Shown here piece by piece: positions 9,369 to 20,344 of a DNA stretch of 64,000 nt. Each line of letters starts with the position of its first letter. Within the stretch, counting starts at the first letter, position 1. The stretch spans positions 1-64,000 of the forward strand of contig NZ_JADYWL010000008.1 in NCBI RefSeq assembly GCF_015864825.1, given 5' to 3'. Both the position numbers and the translations under genes were made by a program. A model generated the notes under the pieces. That model was not told where the DNA came from. It saw nothing but the letters and a program-made list of their open reading frames with translations, and did no database searches. This DNA is from Psychrobacter sp. NZS113 (GTDB lineage: Bacteria > Pseudomonadota > Gammaproteobacteria > Pseudomonadales > Moraxellaceae).

Positions 9369-12300
9369 TTGAAAGATTTACTCGATATCATGCAAAGCCC
9401 TACCGGCAACGGTAACCAAGAGTTTGATAGCATTCAAATTACTTTAGCCTCACCTGACGTCATCAAGTCATGGTCACATGGCGAAGTGAAAAAGCCTGAA
9501 ACTATTAACTATCGTACGTTCAAGCCTGAACGTGATGGTCTTTTTTGTGCCAAAATTTTTGGCCCAGTAAAAGATTTTGAGTGCTTGTGTGGTAAATATA
9601 AGCGCCGTAAGTTCCAAGGCGTTATCTGTGAAAAATGTGGCGTAGAAGTTACGACTGCTAAAGTTCGTCGTGACCGTATGGGCCACATCGACTTGGCTAG
9701 CCCAGTTGCACATATTTGGTTCTTAAAATCATTACCAAGCCGCATCGGTCTATTGTTAGACATGACGCTACGTGATATCGAACGTGTTCTATATTTTGAA
9801 AGCTACATCGTGACTGAGCCTGGTCTAACCAGCTTAGAAAGATATCAGTTGCTTGATGATGAAGATTACTTCAAAGCTCTTGAAGAGTTTGGTGATGAAT
9901 TCACTGCTAAAATGGGTGCTGAAGCGGTTCAAGACTTATTAAAAGATATCGATTTAGATATCGAGATTGATGAGCTACGTGAAGCGATTCCACAAACAGG
10001 TTCTGAAACTAAGCTTAAAAAGATGTCTAAGCGTCTTAAGCTATTAGAAGCATTCCGTGATTCTAATAACAAGCCTGAGTGGATGGTAATGAACATCTTA
10101 CCAGTACTACCACCAGATTTGCGCCCACTAGTACCACTAGAAGGCGGCCGTTTTGCGACTTCGGATCTAAACGATTTGTATCGCCGTGTCATCAACCGTA
10201 ACAACCGTCTAAAGCGTCTGCTTGAGCTAAGCGCTCCTGATATCATCGTACGTAACGAAAAACGTATGTTGCAAGAGTCAGTTGATGCATTGTTAGATAA
10301 CGGTCGTCGCGGTCGTGCCATCACGGGTAGTAACAAGCGTCCATTGAAGTCTTTGGCAGATATGATCAAAGGTAAGCAAGGTCGTTTCCGTCAAAACTTA
10401 CTTGGTAAGCGTGTCGATTACTCTGGTCGTTCGGTTATCGTTGTAGGTCCAACACTACGTTTACATCAGTGTGGTCTACCGAAGAAAATGGCACTTGAAC
10501 TATTCAAGCCATTTACTTATAACAAGCTATTGTCTCATGGTTTGGCAACAACGATTAAAGCCGCCAAAAAGATGGTAGAGCGTGAAGAGCCACAAGTGTG
10601 GGATATGCTGGCCATGGTTATCCGTGAGCATCCAGTGCTTCTTAACCGTGCACCAACACTTCACCGTTTGGGTCTACAGGCATTTGAGCCAGTACTAATC
10701 GAAGGTAAAGCAATCCAATTGCATCCGCTCGTTTGTACCGCATTCAACGCCGATTTCGATGGTGACCAAATGGCCGTTCACGTGCCATTGACGCTAGAAG
10801 CACAGTTAGAATCACGTGCGCTAATGATGTCTACCAACAATATCTTGTCACCTGCGAACGGTGATCCAATCATCGTACCATCACAGGATGTTGTATTGGG
10901 CTTGTACTACATCAGTCGCTCTTCTATCAATGCTAAAGGCGAGAGCATGGTTTTTGCTACCGTCAATGAAGCATTGCGTGCGATTGGTTCAAACGATCTA
11001 CATGTAAATGCTAAAATCAAAGTGCGTGTCACTGAGACGCATATTGATGAAGAAGGTAACCAAACCAAAGAAATCAGTATCAAAGATACGGTTGCTGGTC
11101 GTTTACTTATCTGGAACATCATGCCTAAAGGTATGACGTTTGATGAATGTAACCAAGAAATGACGAAGAAAAACATCTCTCGTCTGATTAACTCTTGCTA
11201 TCGCAAAGTAGGCGTTAAAGAAAGTGTCATGTTTGCTGACCAATTGATGTATCTTGGTTTTGCTCAAGCGACATTGTCTGGCGTGTCTATTGGTATCGAT
11301 GACATGGTCATCCCACCATTGAAGAAGCAAATCATCGAAGTAGCAGAAGGCGAAGTTCGCGAAATCGAAGATCAATTCGAGCAAGGCTTTGTAACTGCTG
11401 GTGAGCGTTATAACAAAGTAGTTGATATCTGGTCACGTACTAATGACAAAGTCGCTAAGGCGATGATGGATAACTTGGCAACAGATAAGATCTTGAATGC
11501 TAAAGGTGAAGAAGAAGAGCAGAAGTCATTCAACTCTATCTTTATCATGTCAGACTCTGGTGCTCGTGGTAGTGCAGCACAGATTCGTCAGTTGGCTGGT
11601 ATGCGTGGTTTGATGGCTAAGCCAGATGGTTCTATCATCGAAACCCCAATTAAAGCTAACTTCCGTGAAGGTTTGACCGTACTACAGTATTTCATCTCAA
11701 CTCACGGTGCACGTAAAGGTCTAGCGGATACGGCACTGAAAACGGCTAACTCAGGTTACCTGACTCGTCGTTTGGTTGATGTCGCACAAGATTTAGTCAT
11801 CACCACTGATGACTGTGGTACCGAGCAAGGCTTGCTCATGAAACCACATATTCAAGGTGGCGAAATCATTGAGAAGTTGGGTGAACTAGTACTTGGTCGT
11901 GTCACTGCACGTGATGTGAATTATAACGATGATGCTGATAAAGTATTGATTCCAGCAGGTACGTTGATCGATGAGCATTGGGTCAATGTGCTTGACGAAA
12001 ACGCTATCGACGATATCTGGGTACGCTCAGTTATTACCTGTAATGTTGAGCATGGCGTTTGTTCACAGTGCTATGGCCGTGATTTGGCTCGTGGTCATAA
12101 AGTGAACATCGGCGAGTCAGTTGGTGTTATGGCTGCACAGTCTATCGGTGAGCCTGGTACTCAGTTAACCATGCGTACTTTCCACGTGGGTGGGGCTGCA
12201 AGCTCTGCATCTGTGGACAATAGCATCTCTGTACGTAATGCTGGTCAAGCGCATTTCGAAAACATGAAAACCGTTCAACATACTGATGGCCATTTGGTTA

Positions 12301-13586
12301 TCGTATCGCGTTCAGCTGAAATTGCATTGACTGATGATCTTGGCCGTGAGCGTGAACGTTATAAAGTACCTTATGGTTCTAGCGTTCTTGTGAAACACGA
12401 AGATCAGGTTGAAGGCGGTCAGACCATCGCTAAATGGGATCCGCACACGCATCCAATCATCACAGAATTTGCTGGTACAGCACGCTTCAGTGACATCACT
12501 GATGGTATGACTGCAACAGTGAAAGTTGATGATGCGACTGGTATGAGCTCATTTGAGATTCTAGCGACTCGTGACCGTTCAAGCTCAGCAAAAGACTTAC
12601 GTCCTGCTATTATCTTGAATACTGATGAAGGTAAAGAAGTAGTTTACTTCCTACCTGCTGAAACTATCATTCGCGTTAGCGATGGTGAAAAAGTAGCAGC
12701 TGGTTCGATCCTAGGTCGTGTACCACAGGCATCATCAGGAACTAAAGATATTACCGGTGGTCTACCACGTGTTGCCGATCTATTCGAAGCACGTCGTCCA
12801 AAAGATCATGCGATCATGGCAGAAATGACAGGTGTCGTAAGCTTTGGTAAAGAGACCAAAGGTAAGAATCGCTTCATCATCACCAATGAAGATGGTGAGA
12901 TTCATGAAGAGCTAATCCCGAAATGGCGTCAAATCAACGTCTTCGAAAACGAGACAGTAGCACGTGGTGAAGTTATCGCTGATGGTCCACAAAACCCGCA
13001 TGATATCTTGCGTCTGAAAGGACAAACTGCACTTGCTGATTATATCGTTAACGAAGTACAGGACGTTTATCGTCTGCAAGGTGTAAAAATCAACGACAAG
13101 CACATCGAAGTTATTATTCGTCAGATGTTGCGTAAAGTTGAAATCACCGACGGCGGCGATTCAAGCCACTTTAAAGGTGATCAAGCAGAGTATGCTGATA
13201 TCAAAGCATTGAATGAAAAACTGGAAGCGGAAGATAAATTCCCAGTACAGTTTGAGCGTCAATTACTGGGTATCACTAAAGCAAGTCTGGCAACAGAAAG
13301 CTTTATCTCAGCTGCGTCATTCCAGGAAACGACACGTGTACTAACTGCGGCTGCCGTTACTGGTAAAGTGGATGAGTTACGTGGCCTGAAAGAAAACGTG
13401 GTTGTTGGTCGTTTGATTCCTGCAGGTACTGGTCTTGCTTATCATAAAGCACGTAAAGAGAAAGCGGATCAAAAGCTACAAGATAAAGATCTTAATGCAG
13501 CGTTTGACATGACTGCTAGCACTGATAGTAAAGACTTTGCTAGCTTTGATGAAGCTTTTGCACAAGAGCTGAACCAAGATAACTAA
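9369..13586 (+). CDS. rpoC: RNA polymerase beta-prime subunit
   Basis: RpoC carries the catalytic magnesium site of RNA polymerase. The product is 1405 aa (1407 in E. coli). The start is TTG at 9369: MKDLLDIMQ aligns with the E. coli N-terminus, itself from a GTG, and AACGGAGAAG lies upstream. The N-terminal zinc site uses C72, C74, C87 and C90. The catalytic loop [12 protein letters not shown] has Asp at 462, 464 and 466. A second zinc site is formed by the Cys in DDCGTEQG and in [14 protein letters not shown] terminator follows 36 bases after the stop. Confidence 0.99.
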   Translation: MKDLLDIMQSPTGNGNQEFDSIQITLASPDVIKSWSHGEVKKPETINYRTFKPERDGLFCAKIFGPVKDFECLCGKYKRRKFQGVICEKCGVEVTTAKVRRDRMGHIDLASPVAHIWFLKSLPSRIGLLLDMTLRDIERVLYFESYIVTEPGLTSLERYQLLDDEDYFKALEEFGDEFTAKMGAEAVQDLLKDIDLDIEIDELREAIPQTGSETKLKKMSKRLKLLEAFRDSNNKPEWMVMNILPVLPPDLRPLVPLEGGRFATSDLNDLYRRVINRNNRLKRLLELSAPDIIVRNEKRMLQESVDALLDNGRRGRAITGSNKRPLKSLADMIKGKQGRFRQNLLGKRVDYSGRSVIVVGPTLRLHQCGLPKKMALELFKPFTYNKLLSHGLATTIKAAKKMVEREEPQVWDMLAMVIREHPVLLNRAPTLHRLGLQAFEPVLIEGKAIQLHPLVCTAFNADFDGDQMAVHVPLTLEAQLESRALMMSTNNILSPANGDPIIVPSQDVVLGLYYISRSSINAKGESMVFATVNEALRAIGSNDLHVNAKIKVRVTETHIDEEGNQTKEISIKDTVAGRLLIWNIMPKGMTFDECNQEMTKKNISRLINSCYRKVGVKESVMFADQLMYLGFAQATLSGVSIGIDDMVIPPLKKQIIEVAEGEVREIEDQFEQGFVTAGERYNKVVDIWSRTNDKVAKAMMDNLATDKILNAKGEEEEQKSFNSIFIMSDSGARGSAAQIRQLAGMRGLMAKPDGSIIETPIKANFREGLTVLQYFISTHGARKGLADTALKTANSGYLTRRLVDVAQDLVITTDDCGTEQGLLMKPHIQGGEIIEKLGELVLGRVTARDVNYNDDADKVLIPAGTLIDEHWVNVLDENAIDDIWVRSVITCNVEHGVCSQCYGRDLARGHKVNIGESVGVMAAQSIGEPGTQLTMRTFHVGGAASSASVDNSISVRNAGQAHFENMKTVQHTDGHLVIVSRSAEIALTDDLGRERERYKVPYGSSVLVKHEDQVEGGQTIAKWDPHTHPIITEFAGTARFSDITDGMTATVKVDDATGMSSFEILATRDRSSSAKDLRPAIILNTDEGKEVVYFLPAETIIRVSDGEKVAAGSILGRVPQASSGTKDITGGLPRVADLFEARRPKDHAIMAEMTGVVSFGKETKGKNRFIITNEDGEIHEELIPKWRQINVFENETVARGEVIADGPQNPHDILRLKGQTALADYIVNEVQDVYRLQGVKINDKHIEVIIRQMLRKVEITDGGDSSHFKGDQAEYADIKALNEKLEAEDKFPVQFERQLLGITKASLATESFISAASFQETTRVLTAAAVTGKVDELRGLKENVVVGRLIPAGTGLAYHKARKEKADQKLQDKDLNAAFDMTASTDSKDFASFDEAFAQELNQDN

Positions 13587-13622
13587 TAGTATTAGATATT
13601 TTTGATTCACTCTTAGCTTAAT

Positions 13623-13653
13623 AAAAAAGCCAGCCTAAGTTGCTGGCTTTTTT
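13623..13653 (+). terminator. Rho-independent terminator of the rpoBC operon
   Basis: AAAAAAGCCAGC pairs with GCTGGCTTTTTT around a seven-base loop, ending in a T run. Confidence 0.93.
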
Positions 13654-13860
13654 ACGTTTATAGATAAGCAAAGCAATGAGAATAATAGGCCTAATGCTAT
13701 ATCTAGTAAGCTAATAAGTCTTAATATAGCGCCGCTATTTTTTAGCTGATATACTTTCTAGCAAGGTTGTTTCAGTTAGTAGGACACTCAAAACTTCATC
13801 TTATAAGTTATGGATGCGCTAACTGGTTATATTTATGATTAATATAAGGATAAGTAGAAA

Positions 13861-14388
13861 ATGGCAGGTAAAACACGTGTTGCCAAATATCAGGCAGATC
13901 GAACCAATCAAAAACTTTATTTTTGCCGTCTCTCTTGCCAATCAGCAGGAAGTACCAATGATAAGCAGCTGTATCAAGCACATTGTGAGACTGCTATTTT
14001 TCATCTATACGGGGCTTTTCTTGCATTTACTCAAGAGCTTGGTTATTTCTATAATTTGAATATGCCAGCACCAACATTGTCAGATATCGAACAAGCCTTG
14101 AGTGAAAGTACGCAAGTATCTCCTGAGATTCAGCGTCTACAGCAGCTACAGCAGCAAGGGTTTTTGGCCAATATAGAGCGTGCTTACCAGCGCTGTCTTT
14201 ATGCGGTACCACCAGATACAGTCGTTGATGAACAATTAAGCAACAATACGAAGCAGTCATCGGATCTCATCGTTAACGTGGTTACTTTATCGAACCAGTG
14301 GTTACCAGATGAATCAACGATACGCGAATGGCGTCAGCAGTTTTTAGAGCTGATTGAACAGCTTCGTGCTGGAATGGTTGAGTTTTAG
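13861..14388 (+). CDS. Conserved hypothetical protein, DUF6586/PasA-like
   Basis: A 175-aa soluble protein without signal peptide or membrane helix. The N-terminal part contains RTNQKLYFCRLSC and later ETAIFHLYGAFLAFTQELGYFY. These resemble a small Moraxellaceae/Pseudomonas family of unknown function (DUF6586), in which an RTNQK..Y motif and a CLFHLYGA-like helix are conserved. Glutamine-rich helices follow (IQRLQQLQQQGF), and the C-terminus is a helical LPDESTIREWRQQF segment. The start at 13861 keeps MAGKTRVAKYQADRTNQK. It stands alone between the rpoBC terminator and the convergent mrcA. The role is unknown. Confidence 0.7.
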   Translation: MAGKTRVAKYQADRTNQKLYFCRLSCQSAGSTNDKQLYQAHCETAIFHLYGAFLAFTQELGYFYNLNMPAPTLSDIEQALSESTQVSPEIQRLQQLQQQGFLANIERAYQRCLYAVPPDTVVDEQLSNNTKQSSDLIVNVVTLSNQWLPDESTIREWRQQFLELIEQLRAGMVEF

Positions 14389-14484
14389 CAAATCTACCAG
14401 TAGAGTGGTGTAAGTTTGGTGTTGATAGAAAATCTGACTGATAAGCTACGTGAAGCAGGACATCATTGCTATAATTTCCAGATA

Positions 14485-14525
14485 TAAAAAAGCCTGTTTA
14501 GAGTTGTCTAAACAGGCTTTTTTAT
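14485..14525. terminator. Bidirectional terminator between the 13861 gene and mrcA
   Basis: AAAAAAGCCTGTTTAGA pairs with TCTAAACAGGCTTTTTT around a five-base loop. A runs on the left and T runs on the right allow it to serve both convergent genes. Confidence 0.9.
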
Positions 14526-14554
14526 ATTCAACATCAGTTAATATTTTAGATAGT

Positions 14555-17167
14555 TTACTCTGGCATCGGTGGAAGCGTTTCAACTGGCGTTACTGATAGT
14601 GGGTTTTGCGATACCACATCATTATTACGGCGATTCTCTGATCTTGAGGTTTGTGAATTACTTGATTCTGCAGCAGGTTCAGGTGCTACAGGTGTACGCT
14701 GTTGTGTTTGCGTAGAAACTGGTTTCTCAGATGTATTGTCGTCAGTCTTGCTGCTTCTTGTCGTTTTCTTTTTTTGTCTGGTAGGTGTAAAGCCTTGGTC
14801 ATTAGATACCCACTGACGAGGTGTATCCTTAAGCTGGGCTCTCATAAAGTCCATCCAAACAGGTAATGCTGCCACACCACCGTATTCGTGACGGCCCATG
14901 GTAGTTGGTTGATCAAAGCCCATCCATACGACCGTTGCATTGGTAGGGTGAAAGCCTGCAAACCAAGCATCTTTAGCGTCGTTAGTAGTACCTGTTTTTC
15001 CGCCAATATCATCGCGTCCTAGTGCTTTTGCACGTACTGCTGTACCACGCTGAACGACGTCACGTAAAATATCTGCCATATCAAAAGCAACTCTAGGTTT
15101 CAATATTCGAGGCGCTTGTTTGGCCAATGCATACTGAACCGCAGGTGCTTTTAAACGATCCGCTTGTGGGCTAGCATCATAGACACTTAAATCGATGGCT
15201 TTATCGTTTTGTTCAGTACCTTCTACATCTTGTTCTGCAACAGTTACTTCGCTACTGACCGCTTTGCTCTCATCTTCAATCGACTGATTATAATTTTCGA
15301 TTGACTCTTTATTACGCTTTTCGAGATCTTTATTGAAGCATTTGGCACATGCTTGTTGTGGGTTCGCCTGAAATAATAGGTTATTACTATAATTATAAAT
15401 TTGTTCAATGAAATAGGGTTGTACGCGATGGCCACCATTGGCAAAAGTGGCATAGGCAGTTGCCATCTGTAAGGGTGTTGCTTGCCCTGCACCCAGTGCT
15501 AACGATAAAGTGGTTGGAAGTTTCTCTTTATCAAGGCCGAATTGATCTAATAGGCTACGGGTATCAGCAATACCAATGGCTTGTAATAGACGAATAGATA
15601 CTAAGTTACGAGACAAATAAAGGCCACGGCGTAGAGTGATGTCACCTAAGAAGCGTTGATCAGAATTTTTAGGTTTCCATTCACCGACTTGAATAGGACT
15701 ATCTGACACAATACTATCGGGACGATAGCCTTTTTCTAGCGCTGCTGTATAGACAAGTGGTTTAATCGTTGAGCCTGGTTGACGCCAGCCTTGTAACGCT
15801 CGGTTAAACTTGCTGTGATTGAAATCGAAGCCACCCACTAAGGCATTAACGGCACCAGTCGCTGGATTCAATGAAACGAGACTACTTTGTATTTTAGGTA
15901 CTTGTGCCAGCTGCCAATTGTTATTACTGGTTGGAATTAGGCGAATAATATCGTTCTTACTGACTATTTGGCTAGCATTACTAGGAGCGTAGCCAATGCG
16001 ATTAGCAGAGATATATTTACTTGCCCAGCGCATGCCTGACCAATTAACAGTTACCGTTTCACCTGAAGGCATAACGGCATCAAAACTACGAGAGTTTATC
16101 TTGGTTACTTTAGCAGGCGACATATTGCTATAGCGACGGAAGTTTTCTAGAGGTTCATCATTCGCTTCAGCACCTCGCCATCCATGACGATGATCGTAAG
16201 CGACGAGACCTGTCAATACTGCAGCTTCAGCATCTGTTTGTGCTTTACTATCAACGGTAAGGCGAACACGCCAGCCACTCTGCATGACTTGTTTGCCATA
16301 GCGCTGGACCAAAGTGGAGCGCGTCATTTCTGCCAAATATGGCATATTGACGTCAAGCTTCTCTTGATAAAGGTTAATACCAATAGGAGAGGCGATCGCT
16401 TCATCACGTTGAGCTTTAGTGATGTAACCCAACTCATGCATGCGCCCAATGATCCAGTTACGGCGAGTTAACGCACGCTCAGGATTGGCCACAGGGTTGT
16501 ATTTAGAGGGTGCTTTTGGCAGGCCAGCTAACATTGCTGTCTCAGCAATAGTGAGGTTTTCTAGTGATTTACTATAATATTTTTTGGCAGCGGCACGTAC
16601 ACCGTAGGCACCTTCGCCTAAATATATTTTATTGACATAAAGCGTCAAAATATCATTTTTGCTGAGTTCATCTTCAATCTTACGCGCTAAGAACAATTCA
16701 GTTAACTTACGATTTAAGGTCCGCTCTGAACTTAAAAAATAGTTTTTGGCGACTTGCATCGTGATGGTAGAGCCGCCTGTTTGACTATTATCATCGGTGA
16801 CCGCTTCAGTAACAGCGCGCCCTAAACCTTTGATGCTAATACCACTGTGTTGAAAAAAAGAGGCGTCTTCTGCTGCTAAAAAGGCATGAGTAAGGTCTTC
16901 AGGAATATCTTCGAAAGTAATCGGTAGTGATAAGCGATTGCCATACTGACCAATTAGTTTGTCGTCACTACTATATATTTGTAATGGCATCTCTAACTTT
17001 GCCGTCTTGATCTCTTGAGTGCTAGGCAACGTTGGCGATAAATACATCGCCATACCATAAAAACCGATAGGCACAGCAAGGGCTAAGATAACCGCTAATG
17101 CTAAGCAGGCGACAAAAAGCCCTACCAAAAAATGAATCAGTCGGGCGGTAGCATTTTTTTTGATCAT
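14555..17167 (-). CDS. mrcA: Penicillin-binding protein 1A
   Basis: A bifunctional class A PBP that polymerises and cross-links peptidoglycan in the periplasm, anchored by one N-terminal helix (about residues 12-40). The glycosyltransferase domain has the EDASFFQHSG motif with catalytic Glu100 and GGSTITMQVAKNYF. The transpeptidase domain has GSTIKPL (Ser466), the SRN motif, and KTGTTNDAKDAWFAG (Lys724). The C-terminal 90 residues are Ser/Thr/Gln/Pro-rich and probably disordered. I prefer the ATG at 17167 (MIKKNATARL, 870 aa) over an upstream TTG at 17182. Divergent transcription from pilM is conserved in pseudomonads, where the gene is called ponA. Confidence 0.96.
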   Translation of the reverse strand: MIKKNATARLIHFLVGLFVACLALAVILALAVPIGFYGMAMYLSPTLPSTQEIKTAKLEMPLQIYSSDDKLIGQYGNRLSLPITFEDIPEDLTHAFLAAEDASFFQHSGISIKGLGRAVTEAVTDDNSQTGGSTITMQVAKNYFLSSERTLNRKLTELFLARKIEDELSKNDILTLYVNKIYLGEGAYGVRAAAKKYYSKSLENLTIAETAMLAGLPKAPSKYNPVANPERALTRRNWIIGRMHELGYITKAQRDEAIASPIGINLYQEKLDVNMPYLAEMTRSTLVQRYGKQVMQSGWRVRLTVDSKAQTDAEAAVLTGLVAYDHRHGWRGAEANDEPLENFRRYSNMSPAKVTKINSRSFDAVMPSGETVTVNWSGMRWASKYISANRIGYAPSNASQIVSKNDIIRLIPTSNNNWQLAQVPKIQSSLVSLNPATGAVNALVGGFDFNHSKFNRALQGWRQPGSTIKPLVYTAALEKGYRPDSIVSDSPIQVGEWKPKNSDQRFLGDITLRRGLYLSRNLVSIRLLQAIGIADTRSLLDQFGLDKEKLPTTLSLALGAGQATPLQMATAYATFANGGHRVQPYFIEQIYNYSNNLLFQANPQQACAKCFNKDLEKRNKESIENYNQSIEDESKAVSSEVTVAEQDVEGTEQNDKAIDLSVYDASPQADRLKAPAVQYALAKQAPRILKPRVAFDMADILRDVVQRGTAVRAKALGRDDIGGKTGTTNDAKDAWFAGFHPTNATVVWMGFDQPTTMGRHEYGGVAALPVWMDFMRAQLKDTPRQWVSNDQGFTPTRQKKKTTRSSKTDDNTSEKPVSTQTQQRTPVAPEPAAESSNSQTSRSENRRNNDVVSQNPLSVTPVETLPPMPE

Positions 17168-17205
17168 AAGGAGACTTATCAATTAAAATTTGCAACAGAT
17201 AAGGT

Positions 17206-17234
17206 ATTATACCTTGAACAAAATAAGCAGGTCA
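17206..17234 (-). promoter_or_regulatory. Probable mrcA promoter
   Basis: On the minus strand, TGACCT (17229-17234) is followed after 17 bases by TATAAT (17206-17211). The -10 box lies in a 7-bp inverted repeat (AAGGTAT T ATACCTT), which could be an operator. Confidence 0.45.
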
Positions 17235-17360
17235 TAATAAATGTGTAAGTTAGCCTTAATAACTTATTTAAATGCTTGAATCTATCTATTAAGTAAAGTA
17301 TTGTATTCAATTATTACAAATAACTATCAGATTGTACACTTAATATAAGGTATAGAGTTT

Positions 17361-18416
17361 GTGAGGCTATTTACTTCCAAAAGTCAACATTTGATTGGTG
17401 TGGATATCTGTGCCACTTCAGTGAAATTGGTTGACATACAGCGCCAACAAGGCATGTTTCATCTAAAATCTTATGGCATTGAGAGACTGCCGGAAGGGGT
17501 AGTCGTCGATAAACTTCTCTTAGACACTGAAGCGGTTGGTAATACGATTACCAACTTAGCCAAACGTTGCCATGTCGCTGGTGCTGATGCTGCTACGGCG
17601 GTTTCAGGGTCTGCCGTGATTACCAAAATAATTGACATGGATACTGCATTGAGCGATGTTGAGCGTGAAGCTCAAATACGTTTGGATGCTGATCAATATG
17701 TACCTTATCCACTAGAAGACGTTAACTTGGACTTTGAGGTTCTGGGTCCTTCTTTAGTTAGTGATGAGATGGTTCAAGTATTGCTTGCTGCATCTCGCTC
17801 GGAGAATGTCGACCAACGAGTTGACGCTTTAACCTTCGGTGGCTTGAAAACCAAGGTTATGGATATCGAGTCTCATGCCATTGAGCGTGCTTTTGGGCTT
17901 ATGGTGGACAACTTACCAAATAACCCAGAGTTGGTTGCATTGGTTGACATTGGTCACAATCAAACGACTCTATATGTCGCTAAAAATGGCGAATTTATAT
18001 ACAGTCGTGAGCAGTTGTTTGGCGGTGTCCAATTGACAGAAGCGATACAAAATCGTTATGGACTATCTGCTGAAGAAGCGGCGATAAGCAAACGTGAACG
18101 TACGTTGCCTGACGATTATTACCTCGATGTGCTGACGCCTTTTATTGAAAATACCATTCAACAAATTACTCGCTCATTGCAGTTTTATTTTTCATCAAGC
18201 CAATACAGTAGTATTGACCATGTAGTGTTGGCTGGTGGTAGTAGTTCTATCGCTGGTCTTGCAGGCATGGCACAACAAAAACTGGGTGTGACGGTCAGTA
18301 TTGCTAATCCTTTTACCAATATGACCATTGCGCCAAATATTGACAATGAGCAACTAGCAATTGATGCACCAAGCTTAATGGCCGCGTGCGGTCTTGCGTT
18401 AAGGAGCTTCGACTAA
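17361..18416 (+). CDS. pilM: Type IV pilus inner-membrane platform protein PilM
   Basis: PilM is an actin-like cytoplasmic ATP-binding protein that docks the N-terminal tail of PilN and organises the pilus alignment complex. The 351-aa product has the actin-fold start IGVDICATSVKLVDI and a second phosphate loop, LVALVDIGHNQTTLYV. The C-terminal VVLAGGSSSIAGLAG is the adenosine motif. The start is GTG at 17361, ten bases after an AAGG. The stop overlaps the pilN start by one base, as expected for a coupled pilMNOPQ operon. Confidence 0.96.
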   Translation: MRLFTSKSQHLIGVDICATSVKLVDIQRQQGMFHLKSYGIERLPEGVVVDKLLLDTEAVGNTITNLAKRCHVAGADAATAVSGSAVITKIIDMDTALSDVEREAQIRLDADQYVPYPLEDVNLDFEVLGPSLVSDEMVQVLLAASRSENVDQRVDALTFGGLKTKVMDIESHAIERAFGLMVDNLPNNPELVALVDIGHNQTTLYVAKNGEFIYSREQLFGGVQLTEAIQNRYGLSAEEAAISKRERTLPDDYYLDVLTPFIENTIQQITRSLQFYFSSSQYSSIDHVVLAGGSSSIAGLAGMAQQKLGVTVSIANPFTNMTIAPNIDNEQLAIDAPSLMAACGLALRSFD

Positions 18417-19069
18417 TGGCTCGTATTAACCTCTTACCATGGCGACAAGAAGAACGCGAACGTCGCAACAAAGAATTTATAACGTTGGTGGTTGCGGTGA
18501 TTTTACTCAGTCTACTGGCTGCGTTTGCTTCATGGAGCTACTTTAATAATGCGCTTGCTGAGCAGCGTGATGCGAATGCTTTGATTGAACAAGAAAACGT
18601 TCTTTTAGACACAGCATTGGTTGAAATTGATAGCTTAGAGCAGCGTCGTGAAGATATTATCTCACGTATGCAAGTCATTCAGGATTTACAAGGACGACGT
18701 CCTGTACCTGTACGTTTATGGGATGATCTTGCTAAAGCTATGCCACCTGCGCTTTACTTAAACAACCTAAAACGTGAAGGCGACACGCTTACTTTAACAG
18801 GTCGGGCTGATAACCCTTATATTGTGTCAAGACTGATTCTAAATCTTGATAATAGTAAATGGATGGGTAACTCAGCAGTGAGCAATATTCAACAGAATAT
18901 CAGCGCTTACGAGTCTGCACCAGTGCTCAACAATACGGTCACTACTGGTGGGCAGTCTCGTCCCATTTATCCTGAAGACAGCTATGTTCAGTTTGTGGTA
19001 ACGACTAAGGTTCAGTCGGAGACCGCCGCACCTGATGATGCCAGTACTGGGCCTGGAGGTGAGTTATGA
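18416..19069 (+). CDS. pilN: Type IV pilus assembly protein PilN
   Basis: PilN is a bitopic inner-membrane protein whose cytoplasmic tail binds PilM. The 217-aa product begins MARINLLPWRQEERERRNKEF, which contains the INLLPWR motif that docks in PilM. One membrane helix follows at about residues 20-42, then a coiled coil and a periplasmic ferredoxin-like domain. The start at 18416 overlaps the pilM stop (TAATG). A ten-codon longer start would be needless, because INLLPWR normally lies at the extreme N-terminus. Confidence 0.95.
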   Translation: MARINLLPWRQEERERRNKEFITLVVAVILLSLLAAFASWSYFNNALAEQRDANALIEQENVLLDTALVEIDSLEQRREDIISRMQVIQDLQGRRPVPVRLWDDLAKAMPPALYLNNLKREGDTLTLTGRADNPYIVSRLILNLDNSKWMGNSAVSNIQQNISAYESAPVLNNTVTTGGQSRPIYPEDSYVQFVVTTKVQSETAAPDDASTGPGGEL

Positions 19070-19785
19070 AGCTTAGCCGTAAAAAAAGCCTAATCAAAAC
19101 CAAAAAAACTGCCTCAAAATCAAAGAAACAATTTGATTTGCAGGAGTTTCGCCGCAGCTTTGAATCGTTAGATTCTGAAAACTATGGTAGCTGGCCACTA
19201 CCTGTAAAAGTCACCGTCATTGGTCTTATTGTTACGCTGATAGCAGCATTGTCATGGTCACTACCAATCAGTAGTAAAATTGATGAGATAACCGCTGCTG
19301 AAAGCCAGCAAAATACGTTGCTTGAAAGCTACCGTGAAAAAGAATCACGTGCGCGTCACTTAGATGCGTATAAAGCACAAGTAGTTCAAATGGAAACAGA
19401 ATTCAATACTTTATTGGATCAGTTACCGAAAGATACTCGTGTATCAGAGTTGGTAGAAGGTATCAATATGACGGGTGTTGGCAGCAACATACGTTTTCAA
19501 GATATTTCTGTAGAGCCTGAAATTGAAAATGAATTCTTTATTGAGCAGCCTATTCGTATCGCTGCTTTAGGTGAGTTTCATCAGTTCGGTAGCTTTATCA
19601 GTGGTCTTGCAGCGCTACCACGAATCATTACCATGCACGATTTTGAAGTCAGCAACCCGCAGCCAACATTAGATGTCTTACCAGAACTTAATTTGGTACT
19701 GAACACTAAAACGTATCGCTCAAAAGAAGCTGATCCTGAGGCTGTTGATACTGTCGCTACCACTGATAATGCAGGAGGCAACTAA
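19066..19785 (+). CDS. pilO: Type IV pilus assembly protein PilO
   Basis: PilO pairs with PilN in the periplasm as part of the complex that connects the inner-membrane motor with the PilQ secretin. The 239-aa product has a basic cytoplasmic tail (about 30 residues) and one membrane helix near residues 48-68. A coiled-coil stretch follows (about 75-125), then a periplasmic ferredoxin-like domain. It overlaps pilN by four bases (ATGA) and pilP by one. Order and sizes match pseudomonad pilO. Confidence 0.95.
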   Translation: MKLSRKKSLIKTKKTASKSKKQFDLQEFRRSFESLDSENYGSWPLPVKVTVIGLIVTLIAALSWSLPISSKIDEITAAESQQNTLLESYREKESRARHLDAYKAQVVQMETEFNTLLDQLPKDTRVSELVEGINMTGVGSNIRFQDISVEPEIENEFFIEQPIRIAALGEFHQFGSFISGLAALPRIITMHDFEVSNPQPTLDVLPELNLVLNTKTYRSKEADPEAVDTVATTDNAGGN

Positions 19786-20318
19786 TGACTATTCAAAAAC
19801 TGCCTATGCTACTGGCTTTAAGCGTTGCTGTTTTATCAATGACAGGATGTGCGGATCGTATTGGTATGGCAGAGCAGGCAATGGCGGATATCCGTAATCA
19901 GCCCGCAAAAGCCATCGAGCCACCGCCTAAGGCTGAGCTTGTAGAAGATTTTGTCTATAGTGCGAGTGCACAGCGTAGCCCATTTCTGCCACCTAGTTTG
20001 GTTAATACACAAGGTCCTACCACGTCTATCGATGGTGTTCGCCCTGATATTACCAGAGTAAAAGAACCACTTGAGCAATATGAATTGTCACAACTGGTCT
20101 TTCGCGGCGTCGTCGTTTCACCTGAAGGTCAGCGCTACGCTTTGATACAACGTCCTGATGGTTCAGTCGCGAGCGTTAAAGTGGGTGATTATCTTGGAGT
20201 AAATGACGGCCGTATTGTTGAAATCACGCCGACTCAGATTAACTTGATTGAAATTATGCCAGACAGCCGCGCAGGGTTTGTTGAAAAACCCCAGTCGTTG
20301 GTTTCCCCTATAAGCTAA
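19785..20318 (+). CDS. pilP: Type IV pilus assembly lipoprotein PilP
   Basis: PilP is an inner-membrane lipoprotein whose homology region binds the N0 domain of PilQ. The 177-aa product starts with a signal peptide ending in the lipobox SMTGC (Cys at residue 22). A Pro-rich linker and a C-terminal beta domain follow (YELSQLVFRGVVVSPEGQRYALIQ). It overlaps the pilO stop by one base and ends 26 bases before pilQ. Confidence 0.95.
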   Translation: MTIQKLPMLLALSVAVLSMTGCADRIGMAEQAMADIRNQPAKAIEPPPKAELVEDFVYSASAQRSPFLPPSLVNTQGPTTSIDGVRPDITRVKEPLEQYELSQLVFRGVVVSPEGQRYALIQRPDGSVASVKVGDYLGVNDGRIVEITPTQINLIEIMPDSRAGFVEKPQSLVSPIS

Positions 20319-20344
20319 GTCGGCAGATTTTTGAGGAATAAATA

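Noticed and set aside
13835-14059. Alternative 74-aa frame overlapping the DUF6586-like gene
   Set aside because: The 175-aa frame at 13861 has conserved-looking motifs and covers the region; the other is an out-of-frame shadow.
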